Origin: Sulfuricurvum sp.
GTDB taxonomy: Bacteria; Campylobacterota; Campylobacteria; Campylobacterales; Sulfurimonadaceae
NCBI RefSeq assembly: GCF_030691015.1
Contig: NZ_JAUYFF010000001.1
Span: 186,001-250,000 of the forward strand
Length of the DNA stretch: 64,000 nt
Direction of reading: 5' to 3'
Shown here: positions 23,997 to 33,713 of the stretch, in pieces
How the letters are laid out: each line of letters opens with the position of its first letter
How positions within the stretch are numbered: position 1 is the stretch's first letter
The notes under the pieces: model-generated
Told to the model about the DNA's origin: nothing
The model's database searches: none
Seen by the model: only the letters and a program-made list of their open reading frames with translations
Position numbers and translations under genes: made by a program

Positions 23997-26527
23997 AGGG
24001 ATACTTTAGTCTCGATTTTTTTGAAGGTTTCGATAACGTCACCCACTTTGACATCGGTGTAGCCGTTGAGAACAACACCACAATCCATCCCTTTACCAAC
24101 CTCTTTGACATCGTCTTTGAAACGTCGGAGTGATGTAAGATCACCCTCATGGATAACGACACCCTCACGGATAACGCGAACCATTCCGCCGCGTACGAGT
24201 TTACCATCAACAACCACACATCCTGCGATGGTTCCTGCACCTTTAGGCATAGGGAACGTATCACGAACTTCGGCTTGTCCGGTGTTCTCTTCACGGAATT
24301 GCGGTGCCATCATACCGCCGAGCAACAATTTAACATCGTCGATCAACTGATAAATGATAGAGTAGGTTTTGATCTCTACACCCATCTGTTTAGCCATAGC
24401 GTTAACATTACCCGTAGGACGAACGTTGAATCCGAGTAGTGCACAGTTTTCACTGTTGTTGACTAATGCAATGTCATTTTCAGTGATACCACCGACACCG
24501 CTGGAGATCACTTCAACTTTGACCTCTTCGTTACGTAACTCTGCAAGCGCCGATTTAATCGCTTCGAGAGATCCGTGAACGTCGGTTTTAAGAACGACTT
24601 TAAGGGCTTTAATACGACCTTCAGCGATCAACGAGGTCAAATCATCAAACGATGCTTTGGTGCTCAATGAGAGTTCACGGTGACGATCGTACTCAGCACG
24701 TTTTTGTGCTACTTCACGCGCTTCACGATCACTCTCCATCACCATCATCACTTCACCCGATGGCGGTACGTCACTGAGTCCTACAACAACGGCGGTTTGA
24801 CTCGGCCCGATCTGTTGAAGCTGTGCTTTACGATCACTGATCAATGCACGAACGCGCCCATAAGCACCACCGCACACGATGTTATCACCGACGCGTAATG
24901 TTCCGTTTTGAACGATAACGGTAGCAACCGGTCCACGACCTTTTTCCAATGTAGACTCAACGACAACTGCTTTTGCCATAACATCAGGGTTTGCTTTGAG
25001 TTCCATCACTTCGGATTGGAGCAAGATCGCCTCTAAAAGCTCATCGATTCCCGTCATTGCTTTAGCCGATACACCGACAAACTCGACATCTCCGCCCCAC
25101 TCGGTAGGGTTAAGTCCAAGTTCTGCCATTTGTGCTTTAACCATATCGGGGTTAGCACCCGGTTTGTCCATTTTGTTCACCGCAACGATAACCGGAACTT
25201 TTGCATCTTTGGCGTGTTGAACCGATTCGCGGGTTTGAGGTTTAACCCCATCATCTGCCGCGACAACGATAACGATAATATCGGTAAGTTGTGCACCGCG
25301 TGAACGCATCGCACTAAACGCTTCATGCCCCGGAGTATCCAAGAACGTGATCAATTTACCTTTTTGCTCTACTGAATAGGCACCGATATGCTGAGTGATC
25401 CCACCCGCTTCACCGTTTGCCACTTTAGCATTACGGATCGCATCGAGAAGAGAGGTTTTACCATGGTCAACGTGACCCATAATAGTGATAACCGGAGGTC
25501 GCTCAACGGCACCTTCACTGTCTTCGTGCTCTTCATCGTACGCGCTCTCAAGATTAAACGCATCTTTTGGATCGATGGTGGTTACTTCAACACCGAATTC
25601 ACTCGCCAAAATCTCGATTTCATCTTTGCCCAAAAAGTCATTTTTGGTAACCATCATTCCAAGGTCAAAAAGGACTTTAATGACCGCAGAGATTGTTTGT
25701 CCTACTTTTTCGGCAAATTCATAGACACGAACGTCTTCAGCAATTTCAACGTGAGTAATAACTTCGTCTTCTTTAGTATCTTTCGTATAACGTTTACGTG
25801 CTTCACGAGAGACTTGACGCGGCTTACCACGGTTAGCACCCTGTTTTTTACCCGCATTACGACCGATCGGTTTTTTCTCTTTCGGTTTTTGCTCTTCTTC
25901 CGGCGGCAAATTAGCACCCAAATCGTTGAAATCCATCAATACGACTTGATCTTGTTCATAGTCCATAGATACATCGGAGATTCCGCCGCCGAAAATATCA
26001 AGGCGAACCCCTTGATCTTTTTTCTGTACCGGAGAACTGCTATTTTGTGTTTTTTTCGCTCGTTTCGCTTCCAATTCACGTTGAGCCTGCTCACTTAGTT
26101 TACCGTAACTAGAAACGTGGCTACTTTCATGGCGAACCGGAGCAACAAACTCTTCTTCTTGAGGCCGTTTTTTCTTAACAATTTTCAAACCTGAACGCTT
26201 AGGAACTTCTTGCTCGACTAATACTTCTTCCGAACTCTCTTCTTTTACTTCTGCAATCGGTGCAACACTCGGAGCACTCTCTACTACTGCAGCGGCAACA
26301 ACCGATACTTCTTCAGAAGGGGTTGTTTTTGGAGAAGACTTAGGCGTTGCAGCTTCCGTAGATGCGCCGCTCATGATATAGTTCATGATTTGCTCAGCTT
26401 CTTCGATCGAAACCGAACTCGAGGCAGTTTTCACATTAAGCCCCATTGCAGCTGCTTTGTCTACTACCTCTTTTGAATTGATACCAAGCTCTTTGGCAAT
26501 TTCATGAACTCTAACTTTATCCATCAT
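23993..26527 (-). CDS. infB: Translation initiation factor IF-2
   Basis: 844 residues. The N-terminal IF2N helix bundle ([11 protein letters not shown]) is followed by a long charged Ala/Glu/Lys-rich region to about residue 330. The GTPase domain comes next, with [10 protein letters not shown] at the P-loop, D-T-P-G-H-E-A-F and N-K-M-D-K-P. Domains II-IV follow. It brings initiator fMet-tRNA to the 30S subunit. Two ATGs (26527 and 26524) are possible starts; GGAG is suitably upstream. Overlaps ylxR by 11 bases. Confidence 0.97.
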   Translation of the reverse strand: MMDKVRVHEIAKELGINSKEVVDKAAAMGLNVKTASSSVSIEEAEQIMNYIMSGASTEAATPKSSPKTTPSEEVSVVAAAVVESAPSVAPIAEVKEESSEEVLVEQEVPKRSGLKIVKKKRPQEEEFVAPVRHESSHVSSYGKLSEQAQRELEAKRAKKTQNSSSPVQKKDQGVRLDIFGGGISDVSMDYEQDQVVLMDFNDLGANLPPEEEQKPKEKKPIGRNAGKKQGANRGKPRQVSREARKRYTKDTKEDEVITHVEIAEDVRVYEFAEKVGQTISAVIKVLFDLGMMVTKNDFLGKDEIEILASEFGVEVTTIDPKDAFNLESAYDEEHEDSEGAVERPPVITIMGHVDHGKTSLLDAIRNAKVANGEAGGITQHIGAYSVEQKGKLITFLDTPGHEAFSAMRSRGAQLTDIIVIVVAADDGVKPQTRESVQHAKDAKVPVIVAVNKMDKPGANPDMVKAQMAELGLNPTEWGGDVEFVGVSAKAMTGIDELLEAILLQSEVMELKANPDVMAKAVVVESTLEKGRGPVATVIVQNGTLRVGDNIVCGGAYGRVRALISDRKAQLQQIGPSQTAVVVGLSDVPPSGEVMMVMESDREAREVAQKRAEYDRHRELSLSTKASFDDLTSLIAEGRIKALKVVLKTDVHGSLEAIKSALAELRNEEVKVEVISSGVGGITENDIALVNNSENCALLGFNVRPTGNVNAMAKQMGVEIKTYSIIYQLIDDVKLLLGGMMAPQFREENTGQAEVRDTFPMPKGAGTIAGCVVVDGKLVRGGMVRVIREGVVIHEGDLTSLRRFKDDVKEVGKGMDCGVVLNGYTDVKVGDVIETFKKIETKVSL

Positions 26528-26771
26528 TAACGATGATCTCCTTTAACCGATTCATCAGCTCTACGCTAGCGCCGCTTTTACATTGACGGGACAGCTGCCC
26601 CGGAGTTTTCTTATGATCGGTACAAGACCTGCACATATAAAAACTTCTCCCTGCATTCGTATAAGGTTCTAAGACCCCATTACGACATTGAAGGCGTAAA
26701 AGTGCTACTTGAGCAAAGCGCTCACGACATACCACGCACATGCGGATAGGCTGATGTAACTTTTGCGCCAT
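26517..26771 (-). CDS. YlxR-family (DUF448) RNA-binding protein
   Basis: 84 residues from the ATG at 26771; an in-frame TTG at 26780 is the only longer option. The motif [10 protein letters not shown], the later C-R-S-C and A-G-R-S-F-Y-M-C are typical of the small YlxR family. Family members are found beside infB and nusA, bind nucleic acid, and in some bacteria modulate transcription or RNase P. Here it precedes infB as Cj0135 does in C. jejuni (recalled). Confidence 0.88.
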   Translation of the reverse strand: MAQKLHQPIRMCVVCRERFAQVALLRLQCRNGVLEPYTNAGRSFYMCRSCTDHKKTPGQLSRQCKSGASVELMNRLKEIIVNDG

Positions 26772-26791
26772 TATATCCAATACTTTCTTAG

Positions 26792-27673
26792 TTATCGTTC
26801 GACAACTAAACCGTCATTATCGAAGCCTAAAATTTTGACCTCGAAATCGGTGAACTCCGACTTAAATTTATCGGCCAACATTTGGGCATCTTGGTCATAG
26901 ACCATATTAAAAAAAGTCGATCCGCTGCCCGATAGTGTGGACATCAAAGCTCCGTTATCGTACGCCATTTTTTGAACGGCAAAAAGTTCAGGAAGCATCT
27001 TCATCCGTACTTTTTGATGGAACCGATCTTGAGTAGCAAGGCGAAGCATCTCCCAATCTTCATTAAAAAAGGCCCCCACCGTCACCGCCGTATGGGAAAG
27101 GTTAAAGACGGCATTTTCTTTGCTGTACGATTTAGGAAGCGTTGTTCGTGATTTCGCGGTTGAGATCGGCTTGTTCGGGATAACAACGACCGCTTTCAGA
27201 TAATCGGGAAGATGTTTTTGCTGTGAAAAAACCTTTTGCTTCTCTACCATCGCCGCATTAAATCCCCCCATTACCGCAGGAGTAATGTTATCGGGATGGC
27301 TTTCATACACAAGGGCATGATTAAGGATGCGACGTTTGGACACTTTGACTCCGGCAGCTTCATGAGCACAGCTGATAGCACTGACGATGACGGCAGAAGA
27401 ACTCCCCAATCCACGTGACATAGGAATCTGATTGTAAAACGTAAACTTGAAGTTTTGTCGTTTTTGGGTTAGACGACGGTAGTGTTCGTTGAAAATAGAG
27501 ACGAAGAGATTGTTCCCTTTGAGGCGCGGGTTATTCTCCCCCTCCCCTTTGATAGAGACGGCAAAAAAACGTGACGGCACCAGCTCGACTTGATTACGCA
27601 AATCGACGGCAAGGCCTAATGAATCAAATCCGGGTCCTAAATTAGCACTCGTTGCGGGTACACTAACGAACAA
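26792..27673 (-). CDS. thrB: Homoserine kinase
   Basis: 293 residues, GHMP-kinase family. It phosphorylates homoserine in threonine synthesis. The N-terminal [15 protein letters not shown] and the ATP loop [11 protein letters not shown] are diagnostic; T-L-S-G-S-G-S-T-F is the third GHMP motif. It follows tsaB by nine bases. Confidence 0.96.
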   Translation of the reverse strand: MFVSVPATSANLGPGFDSLGLAVDLRNQVELVPSRFFAVSIKGEGENNPRLKGNNLFVSIFNEHYRRLTQKRQNFKFTFYNQIPMSRGLGSSSAVIVSAISCAHEAAGVKVSKRRILNHALVYESHPDNITPAVMGGFNAAMVEKQKVFSQQKHLPDYLKAVVVIPNKPISTAKSRTTLPKSYSKENAVFNLSHTAVTVGAFFNEDWEMLRLATQDRFHQKVRMKMLPELFAVQKMAYDNGALMSTLSGSGSTFFNMVYDQDAQMLADKFKSEFTDFEVKILGFDNDGLVVER

Positions 27674-27682
27674 ATAATTTCC

Positions 27683-28135
27683 TTATCCAACGGCATCAAT
27701 CCCATAATAGGGAAGATTGTCCGAATTAAATTTTTCTAATTCTATAGTTTTGGGAAGTTCAAAACCGATAATCTCAGGTGAGGTCAGCGGTTCTAACTCG
27801 ATTGTTGTCCTATTTTTAACAAAATAGAGCTTTCCAACTGCTTTGATGGGGCTATTTTGGTTAAAAAAGAAGGCATCCGTTGCCAAAAGGGGGATTTTTC
27901 GTACAATGCTGAGCGTTTTTAGAAAAACATAGGTGACCTTGATCCCCATAAAACTCCCGGGACCTTTGGCATACATCAAATGCGAAAAAGTATACCGCTC
28001 TAACAGCGAATCAAAAATCTCCGCCAGCACATCCGAACTCATCCCCTCGTTTTTAATCTCTTCGACTAAAACTCCATCTTTGTAAATTCCCACCAATACG
28101 GGGGAACTTAACGCGATGACAAGAGCGTCATGCAT
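27683..28135 (-). CDS. tsaB: tRNA threonylcarbamoyladenosine biosynthesis protein TsaB, short form
   Basis: 150 residues from the ATG at 28135, which overlaps the lpxC stop by 8 bases. Longer in-frame extensions lie inside lpxC. The family loop is A-K-G-P-G-S-F-M-G-I-K (threonine of the usual S-F-T-G replaced by methionine), in the ASKHA N-terminal domain. E. coli TsaB is about 230 residues; this form keeps the N-terminal domain and a much reduced C-terminal part, as in other Campylobacterota. It should partner TsaD and TsaE in t6A formation. Confidence 0.82.
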   Translation of the reverse strand: MHDALVIALSSPVLVGIYKDGVLVEEIKNEGMSSDVLAEIFDSLLERYTFSHLMYAKGPGSFMGIKVTYVFLKTLSIVRKIPLLATDAFFFNQNSPIKAVGKLYFVKNRTTIELEPLTSPEIIGFELPKTIELEKFNSDNLPYYGIDAVG

Positions 28136-29012
28136 ACGCTTTTGCCAACTCTTTCGACTCTGCGTGTGCGAGTTCAACGACCTCATAATTCGCTGGATCT
28201 TTTAAAAGCTCTAACGTCAATTTATGGTTCAGATCATGACTCCCTGCGAACGCTTCGTAGTTACCGATGAAATTCATTCCAATCAGCGACATATCTCCTA
28301 TCGCATCGAGAATTTTGTGACGCACAAACTCATCACCGAATCGAAGCCCCTCAGGGTTGAGCACTTTTTTATCATCTAATACAACCGCATTTTCCAAACT
28401 TCCGCCCAGTGCGAGCCCTTTGGAGCGGAGATATTGCACTTCATGGACAAATCCGAATGTTCGAGCACGTGCAATCTCTTTTTTATAATTCTCTTTTGTA
28501 AAAGAGAGGACATAGCTTTGCTGATCAATAACGGGGTGTGAAAACTTAATCGTAAAGTCGTAGTTCATATCATTGGAAGGGATCAATTTAACGTATTTAT
28601 CTCCCTCTTGAACGATCACCTCTTTTTTGATTCGCATAATCTTTTTAGGCTCGTCCTGTGCTACGATTCCGGCCTCTTCAAGAAGCATACAAAAGCTCAT
28701 GGAGGAACCGTCCATAACGGGGACTTCATCCGCATCGACAATAACGCGAAGATTATCGACACCGTAGGCATAGATCGCCGAGAGCATATGCTCGATCGTC
28801 GAAATCGTTACCCCTTCGCGCCCGATAACCGTTGCCATTTTCGTATCAACAACATTCTCAGGGATCAACGGAATCGATACTCCGGCATCACTGCGATAAA
28901 AGACGATACCGCTGTTAGCCCCTAACGGTTCAAGCCGTAGTTTAACCGGGGAGCCTCGGTGCAAACCTATACCCACGAGTTCGACACTTTTACCGATCGT
29001 TGTTTGCATCAT
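28128..29012 (-). CDS. lpxC: UDP-3-O-acyl-N-acetylglucosamine deacetylase
   Basis: 294 residues. It performs the committed step of lipid A synthesis. Zinc-site motifs are visible: I-E-H-M-L-S-A-I, H-K-I-L-D-A-I-G-D, and the catalytic H in A-G-S-H-D-L-N-H. The N-terminus T-I-G-K-S-V-E-L-V-G-I-G-L-H is typical. A TATAAT box at 29047-29042 suggests it heads the transcript running to xseA. Shows that the organism makes lipid A. Confidence 0.97.
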   Translation of the reverse strand: MMQTTIGKSVELVGIGLHRGSPVKLRLEPLGANSGIVFYRSDAGVSIPLIPENVVDTKMATVIGREGVTISTIEHMLSAIYAYGVDNLRVIVDADEVPVMDGSSMSFCMLLEEAGIVAQDEPKKIMRIKKEVIVQEGDKYVKLIPSNDMNYDFTIKFSHPVIDQQSYVLSFTKENYKKEIARARTFGFVHEVQYLRSKGLALGGSLENAVVLDDKKVLNPEGLRFGDEFVRHKILDAIGDMSLIGMNFIGNYEAFAGSHDLNHKLTLELLKDPANYEVVELAHAESKELAKAYA

Positions 29013-29039
29013 GTGCGTATTATCCTTAGCTCTATTGTG

Positions 29040-29060
29040 AAATTATACCGTGTTTCAACG
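29040..29060 (-). promoter_or_regulatory. Candidate promoter of lpxC
   Basis: TATAAT reads on the minus strand at 29047-29042, about 30 bases before the lpxC ATG. AAGGAT precedes the start codon. The box lies eight bases past the stop of the M23 peptidase gene, so lpxC can also be reached by read-through. Confidence 0.5.
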
Positions 29061-30425
29061 TTGGTTAATGATTAGTTTAGCACTCTCAATAACACTGGTA
29101 ATATTATCGTAGATCCATTTTGTGTCCATCCACTCTTCCGGACGCACTTCAATGCCCTGTACCAAAATACCGAAATGGAGATGGTCTCCCATCGCATAGC
29201 CGCTAAGCCCTGTTTTAGCAATCGCTTGCCCGAGTGCTGCGACATCTCCCTCTTGCACATGAACTTCCGAACAGTGCCCATAAAGGGTATAGAGCCCAAA
29301 TCCGTGATCGATAATAGGTAAGTTCCCGTAAATTCCGTTAGGTTGAGAGAAAACAACTTTACCGCCGTTGGAGGACGTAATCGATCCCATAGCAACACTC
29401 GCTAAATCAAGCCCCATATGGTACGCTTGAGAAACATTTTCTTTCCCTTTATAGCTGTAAATACGGTGATCTCCAAAATCGGCTACTTTTTGACCGTTGA
29501 CCAACGGATAAAAAGGCTCCGGAGTAAAATCAAGTATCATGTTTGTAGAGACCTTCGAGGTAATGCCATGGATGATTTTCTCATTATCGGCACGCACTTT
29601 TTCGTTAATGATGCGAAACTGCTCCAGTCGGTCATCTACACCTGCCGTTTGTTCGTATTCATTAGCAAGTTCCGCAATTTTACCGTCCAAAAATGCATCA
29701 CTGAGTTCAATATTGGATACGCGGTAAACATGATCTTTCAGACGAAGCGGTATGGCGCTTTTTGTTTCGTTTCCGGCGCGGTCACGGGCAATTACGGTCG
29801 CACTGAAGGTTTGCTCTTGAACAGGCCATGCAACCAAAGAAGCGTAGTATCCCTCTTTCATAAAGGGCTGTGCAACAAATGTTTTACCGAAAGAAGTTTC
29901 AATTTTTAAGCTCTGCATATGGGGATCTTCAGCTTTAAATATGACAATCGCCGATCCCCCTTTTTGAATTTTATACGAGTTTGCGATAATCGCAAGAACC
30001 GGACGGCGCTGATCGATCACAAGGGTGATCTCCTCTTTATAGGTATTCCCCATAAAGAGACCCCATAAGCTATTGTCGGTCGCTTCGATTTTCAACACGA
30101 TAGAAGTCGCTTCAACTCTGCGTACTCCTTTGGGAGGGAGGATATCAAATACTTTTTTTATTTCTGAAGACTTCATATTTTCTTCAGCAACGACCCACTC
30201 CTCATGAGGAGTTGCAATCGTCACTTTAAACGATTTCAGCCCGCTTGCATCTTCCACATTGACGTGGATAGGGTCTCTAAAATTCCAATATCCATCTTGT
30301 GAAAGAGTAACTTTTGGCTCATCTCTCTCAAACAGCGGTGAAAAACCCATAAAACCGACGGCACTCAAAACCAAAACAACTATAATCCATCCAACAATTC
30401 CCGAACCGTTTCGGCCTCTTCTCAC
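29055..30425 (-). CDS. M23-family zinc peptidase, membrane-anchored
   Basis: 456 residues. One N-terminal membrane helix (about 10-28) is followed by a beta-rich region (30-310) and a LytM/M23 domain (about 330-440). H-M-G-L-D-L-A and the final H-L-H-F-G give the zinc site, and Y-G-H-C the other histidine. Family enzymes cut peptide cross-links of peptidoglycan. The same gene precedes lpxC in C. jejuni (Cj0131, recalled), where M23 proteins of this kind affect cell shape. It overlaps the DHH gene by four bases. Confidence 0.92.
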   Translation of the reverse strand: MRRGRNGSGIVGWIIVVLVLSAVGFMGFSPLFERDEPKVTLSQDGYWNFRDPIHVNVEDASGLKSFKVTIATPHEEWVVAEENMKSSEIKKVFDILPPKGVRRVEATSIVLKIEATDNSLWGLFMGNTYKEEITLVIDQRRPVLAIIANSYKIQKGGSAIVIFKAEDPHMQSLKIETSFGKTFVAQPFMKEGYYASLVAWPVQEQTFSATVIARDRAGNETKSAIPLRLKDHVYRVSNIELSDAFLDGKIAELANEYEQTAGVDDRLEQFRIINEKVRADNEKIIHGITSKVSTNMILDFTPEPFYPLVNGQKVADFGDHRIYSYKGKENVSQAYHMGLDLASVAMGSITSSNGGKVVFSQPNGIYGNLPIIDHGFGLYTLYGHCSEVHVQEGDVAALGQAIAKTGLSGYAMGDHLHFGILVQGIEVRPEEWMDTKWIYDNITSVIESAKLIINQR

Positions 30426-31354
30426 ATAAACTCCTTTGTTATCATCACCATAATATTTTTGACGAACTCATCACAATTCTCTTGTTTTATCCGTGTCCCT
30501 GCACGTTTCACGTGCCCACCGCCGCCGAATGACATCATAATTTTAGCTGCATCAACCGCGCCGTCTGTGCGCAAAGAGAGTTTTATCCCACCTTGTGGGT
30601 GTTCCAGCACCATAATGGCGGCTTGAACACTTCGCATCCCTAAAGCTTCGTCGAGCACCCGTTTACACTCAGAAATCGTGGCTCCGGTCTCTTCCAACAA
30701 CGGAAGGGAAACCTCAAATACCGCAAGTCGGGCATCCGATAACAGCTTCATCTGTTTAAGCAGGATTCCGCGTATTCTCAAGGAAGCCAGAGAACGGCGT
30801 CGGTAAAGCCACTCAATACACATCGCATGATCAGCTCCAAGTTCCAAGAGTGCTTGCGCCATCGCAAATGTTTTCGTGCTGCATTCGGGTGCACTAAAAC
30901 ATTTCGAATCATCGAGCAGTCCGGCATAAAGCGAAAGTGCTATTTTACCATTGATTTTTATACCGTTGGCAACAAAATAGTCATAAATAACTTCAGTTGT
31001 ACTAATCGCACTGCTATCTACAAGGTTATGTGTACCGTAAAAGTCATTACTGACATGATGATCGATATTAATAAGCGGCAACTCTTTTTCAATCCCAAGC
31101 CGTCCATAGCTGCCGCAGTCAAAGCTAATAAGCAAATCGGCATCTTCGGGAAAACGGTCGGTTATTTTGTCAAACCACGGTAAAAAAGCAAGATTAGGAT
31201 TCAATTCATCTGAGACACAAAAAAGGGTAATTTTTTTTTGACTGCGAAGAAGGTGAGAGTAAAAAGCACACGCCGAGCCGAGTGAATCGGCATCCGGATT
31301 TTTATGCGCTATTAAAACGATATGGTTAGATGAATCGATTAAAGCTGAGGGCAT
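30422..31354 (-). CDS. DHH/DHHA1 phosphoesterase, NrnA-like
   Basis: 310 residues. DHH motifs are visible: H-K-N-P-D-A-D-S-L-G near residue 17, F-D-C-G-S, N-I-D-H-H-V-S-N-D near 95. The C-terminal DHHA1 glycine loop is G-G-G-G-H-V-K-R-A-G. NrnA-type enzymes hydrolyse short oligoribonucleotides and often pAp or linear dinucleotides left from c-di-AMP or c-di-GMP. Which substrate applies here is unknown. TATAAT at 31389-31384 (minus) is a likely promoter. Confidence 0.9.
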   Translation of the reverse strand: MPSALIDSSNHIVLIAHKNPDADSLGSACAFYSHLLRSQKKITLFCVSDELNPNLAFLPWFDKITDRFPEDADLLISFDCGSYGRLGIEKELPLINIDHHVSNDFYGTHNLVDSSAISTTEVIYDYFVANGIKINGKIALSLYAGLLDDSKCFSAPECSTKTFAMAQALLELGADHAMCIEWLYRRRSLASLRIRGILLKQMKLLSDARLAVFEVSLPLLEETGATISECKRVLDEALGMRSVQAAIMVLEHPQGGIKLSLRTDGAVDAAKIMMSFGGGGHVKRAGTRIKQENCDEFVKNIMVMITKEFM

Positions 31355-31383
31355 GAATACTCTATGATAGTGAAAATATCCCG

Positions 31384-31423
31384 ATTATAGCACCTCTCTC
31401 CCCTATTTGAGAGAGAAAAGTGA
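31384..31423 (-). promoter_or_regulatory. Promoter of the DHH gene with adjoining inverted repeat
   Basis: TATAAT on the minus strand at 31389-31384. Immediately upstream lies an inverted repeat, arms CTCTCTC (31394-31400) and GAGAGAG (31409-31415) around an 8-base loop, extended by CAC/GTG with mismatched spacing. No T-run follows it on either strand, so it is not an obvious terminator; it may be an operator. The whole gap is 31355-31450. Confidence 0.4.
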
Positions 31424-31450
31424 TTAAATTTTCACCATGCTCACAAAATT

Positions 31451-32350
31451 TTATTCAACCGTACTTTGAAGTACCGCTTCAAAATCTTTCTGTGCTTGCA
31501 TCAATACGGCCTTCCCCTCGGGATCACTGACACGTGCGCTACTCATCCAGTTGTAAACTCCCGGGAATCCCATCACGATTTCATTTGCATCTTTTTTCTT
31601 GTATACCATCAAGGTGCACGGTGCAAAAGCCGCCGCTTCAGGACGAGTTTTCGCTACCGTGTAAATCACTTTAAGTTTACAAATCGAGTAGGTATCGTAA
31701 AAATCAAACGGACTTTTTTCACCGAGGGCAAAATTATAATCGGTGAAGTTCGACATCACAAACCCCGCCGGTTTGAGACCGTCTTCGATCATCATTTCCG
31801 TCTCTTCTTTATCACTCGTCCAACTCTCTTTGCTGCTTGCTTTGACGTATCGGCTTAAAAGTTTCCCCTCGGCAGGGAGTGACGTTTCGCTCGTTGAGAC
31901 TTTCGCATTCGGTAGCGCTTTTTTCAATACGCTTAACGCCTCTTTTTCAATTAGGGGAAACTCTTTTGCCTTGAACCCCGCAATTTTTGCCATGGCTTCA
32001 GCACTCAAGATTGAGACATGAAGCTCTTTCTCCCCGCTTCGTTGATAAATACCAAATCCCATCGGAACAAAAATTCCCGCATCAGGATTTGCTTTTACCA
32101 ATGTTTCCGAATGAACTTTATGATATGCGGTCAATAGATTGAACTGTGTAAAATCACTTTGTCCGAATTGAATTTTAAACGGGCCGTTCATTTCACTGTT
32201 TGCCGAAATGACAAAGCCGTTGGCTTCCAGTGCTTTTTCTATGACAGCAGCATTGTATTTTCCATCCGCATTCGGAACACTCAATAGGTGTAAATCACCG
32301 CCAAAAAGGGATAAAAACCCCGCCAAAACTGTTATGAGAAAAATTTTCAT
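31451..32350 (-). CDS. Exported protein with two DUF302-like repeats
   Basis: 299 residues with a signal peptide (residues 1-18). The mature protein looks internally duplicated: P-D-A-G-I-F-V-P ... I-Y-Q-R-S-G-E-K-E-L (about 90-110) and P-E-A-A-A-F-A-P ... V-Y-K-K-K-D-A-N-E-I (about 238-258). Both resemble the DUF302 core. DUF302 proteins are common in sulfur and metal-oxidising bacteria but have no assigned function. Last gene of the sox-linked run, 10 bases after the DsrE-like gene. AAGGAAG precedes the ATG. Confidence 0.8.
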   Translation of the reverse strand: MKIFLITVLAGFLSLFGGDLHLLSVPNADGKYNAAVIEKALEANGFVISANSEMNGPFKIQFGQSDFTQFNLLTAYHKVHSETLVKANPDAGIFVPMGFGIYQRSGEKELHVSILSAEAMAKIAGFKAKEFPLIEKEALSVLKKALPNAKVSTSETSLPAEGKLLSRYVKASSKESWTSDKEETEMMIEDGLKPAGFVMSNFTDYNFALGEKSPFDFYDTYSICKLKVIYTVAKTRPEAAAFAPCTLMVYKKKDANEIVMGFPGVYNWMSSARVSDPEGKAVLMQAQKDFEAVLQSTVE

Positions 32351-32360
32351 GTTTACTTCC

Positions 32361-32798
32361 TTAAGGTTGAATATAAAATGCGCCCTCTGTGGCGCGCTCG
32401 ATCACTTCCGCAATCCCTGCACTCACGACCTCGACATCAGGCGTTAGCTGATCGGGGGTGATTTTTTTGGTCTCCATCGTATTGCCGCAGGCGACAAATT
32501 CGACACCGTATTGCTGGAGGGCCCGTACACGCAAGGCAATCTCTTTTTCACTTTTGAGCACTGTTCGGATGCCGTGATAATAAGCGACAATCCGTAAATG
32601 AATCTTCTCCGGACCGTAGAATTTGAGGAGATTGTTCGCCGTACTGAGGCCATGGTGAATCGATTCATCATCACCATGACTGATCCCCATTACTACTTCA
32701 CGCGGCTTATCGATAGAGGGTTCAGGCTGTGCGAAACGGATATCCCCAAAAGCTAGAGTAGAGAATACGAAAACTAAAAACACTAATTGTTTCATCAT
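32361..32798 (-). CDS. Exported DsrE/DsrF-like protein with single conserved cysteine
   Basis: 145 residues from the ATG at 32798, which makes a TAATG overlap with the preceding metallohydrolase gene. Residues 1-17 are a signal peptide. The mature part is a DsrE-like alpha/beta fold, with H-G-D-D-E near the start and one cysteine, C104, in V-E-F-V-A-C-G-N-T-M. DsrE/TusD proteins carry sulfur as persulfide on such a cysteine, but normally in the cytoplasm. Its place four genes after soxB suggests a periplasmic sulfur-handling role (inference). A paralogue at 61850 has the same V-E-F-x-x-C-x-x-x-M pattern. Confidence 0.82.
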   Translation of the reverse strand: MMKQLVFLVFVFSTLAFGDIRFAQPEPSIDKPREVVMGISHGDDESIHHGLSTANNLLKFYGPEKIHLRIVAYYHGIRTVLKSEKEIALRVRALQQYGVEFVACGNTMETKKITPDQLTPDVEVVSAGIAEVIERATEGAFYIQP

Positions 32799-33706
32799 TA
32801 TTCCCACTCGAGTACTCGATACGAAGCTTCGACGTTATGGCGATGCGTACCCTCATAGAGTTTGTATTTTTTATAACCGTCCATCGTTACTTTTTTGAGG
32901 GTATCATCAATGCTAAGACCCTCAGCAATTGCGGCACGAATCTCGTTACGCATCTGCGTGAAATAGTCTCTCGTCATCGCAGCCGCATCTTTATCGGTGC
33001 GGTTTCCATGTCCTCCGACCACGTGTTTGGCTTTTAAAGTATCAAGCTCATCAAGTGCCAAGAGCCACCCGTTAATATCTCCCCCTCGGACGGAAGGGAG
33101 ACGGTCGTTAAAAACCAAATCAGCGGCAATAAGTACTTCCGATTTCGACACATACACGACCATATCTTTTGCCGTATGGGCTTTATGTTTAGCAATTTTA
33201 AGCTCAAGTTTTTGGTTACCGATGTTCAACGTTGTATCACTACTGATCATCTCAGTCGGCAATGTGGGCTTCGTCTTAGCATACGCTTCGCCAGAGATAT
33301 AGGTTTGCATTCGGGTAGGCTCGCTCATATCAGCACTCACCTTGAAATCATCGGATCCTAACACACGAATTCCCTGCTCGGTAAAATAGTTGTTGCCCAG
33401 CCAGTGATCATCATGGATATGGGTGTTGATAACGAGTTTAACGGGGAGGGATTTTATTTTTTGCATTGCATTGTAGGCCGATTGGGCATACGCATAAGAG
33501 GGACCGGTGTCGACGACAACGTATCCCTCTCCCGCATCGATATAACAGCTGTTGACGATATTTCCGTTGTTGGTTTTATCCATAATCTCGGGTTTCCCAA
33601 AAAAACAGTGGACGTCCGAGGTGACACGTACCGGTTTAAGGGCGTAATCATACGCACTCAAACTCGTTACTGCTAGCAATAAAGTTCCCAACAACGCTCT
33701 CATCAT
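32798..33706 (-). CDS. SoxH-like exported metallo-beta-lactamase-fold hydrolase
   Basis: 302 residues with a signal peptide (about 1-18). The MBL zinc motif is T-H-I-H-D-D-H-W-L-G-N near residue 95, with further ligands in K-A-H-T-A-K-D-M, A-D-L-V-F-N-D and G-G-H-G-N-R. Similar secreted MBL proteins are called SoxH or quinoprotein-relay metallohydrolases and lie in sox clusters, where SoxH is not strictly essential for thiosulfate oxidation. Starts eight bases after the porin stop. Reaction unknown; thiol-ester or sulfur-adduct hydrolysis is a guess. Confidence 0.83.
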   Translation of the reverse strand: MMRALLGTLLLAVTSLSAYDYALKPVRVTSDVHCFFGKPEIMDKTNNGNIVNSCYIDAGEGYVVVDTGPSYAYAQSAYNAMQKIKSLPVKLVINTHIHDDHWLGNNYFTEQGIRVLGSDDFKVSADMSEPTRMQTYISGEAYAKTKPTLPTEMISSDTTLNIGNQKLELKIAKHKAHTAKDMVVYVSKSEVLIAADLVFNDRLPSVRGGDINGWLLALDELDTLKAKHVVGGHGNRTDKDAAAMTRDYFTQMRNEIRAAIAEGLSIDDTLKKVTMDGYKKYKLYEGTHRHNVEASYRVLEWE

Positions 33707-33713
33707 TTAGCCT

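Noticed and set aside
25388-26098. Plus-strand open frame of 236 codons inside infB
   Set aside because: Lies wholly antisense to the unmistakable IF-2 gene; phenylalanine/isoleucine/threonine-rich product typical of the complement of a charged coding region; no ribosome site.
31394-31415. Inverted repeat considered as a terminator for the DUF302 gene
   Set aside because: No T-run follows on either strand and the arm sequence is a simple CT/GA repeat; kept only as part of the DHH promoter region.
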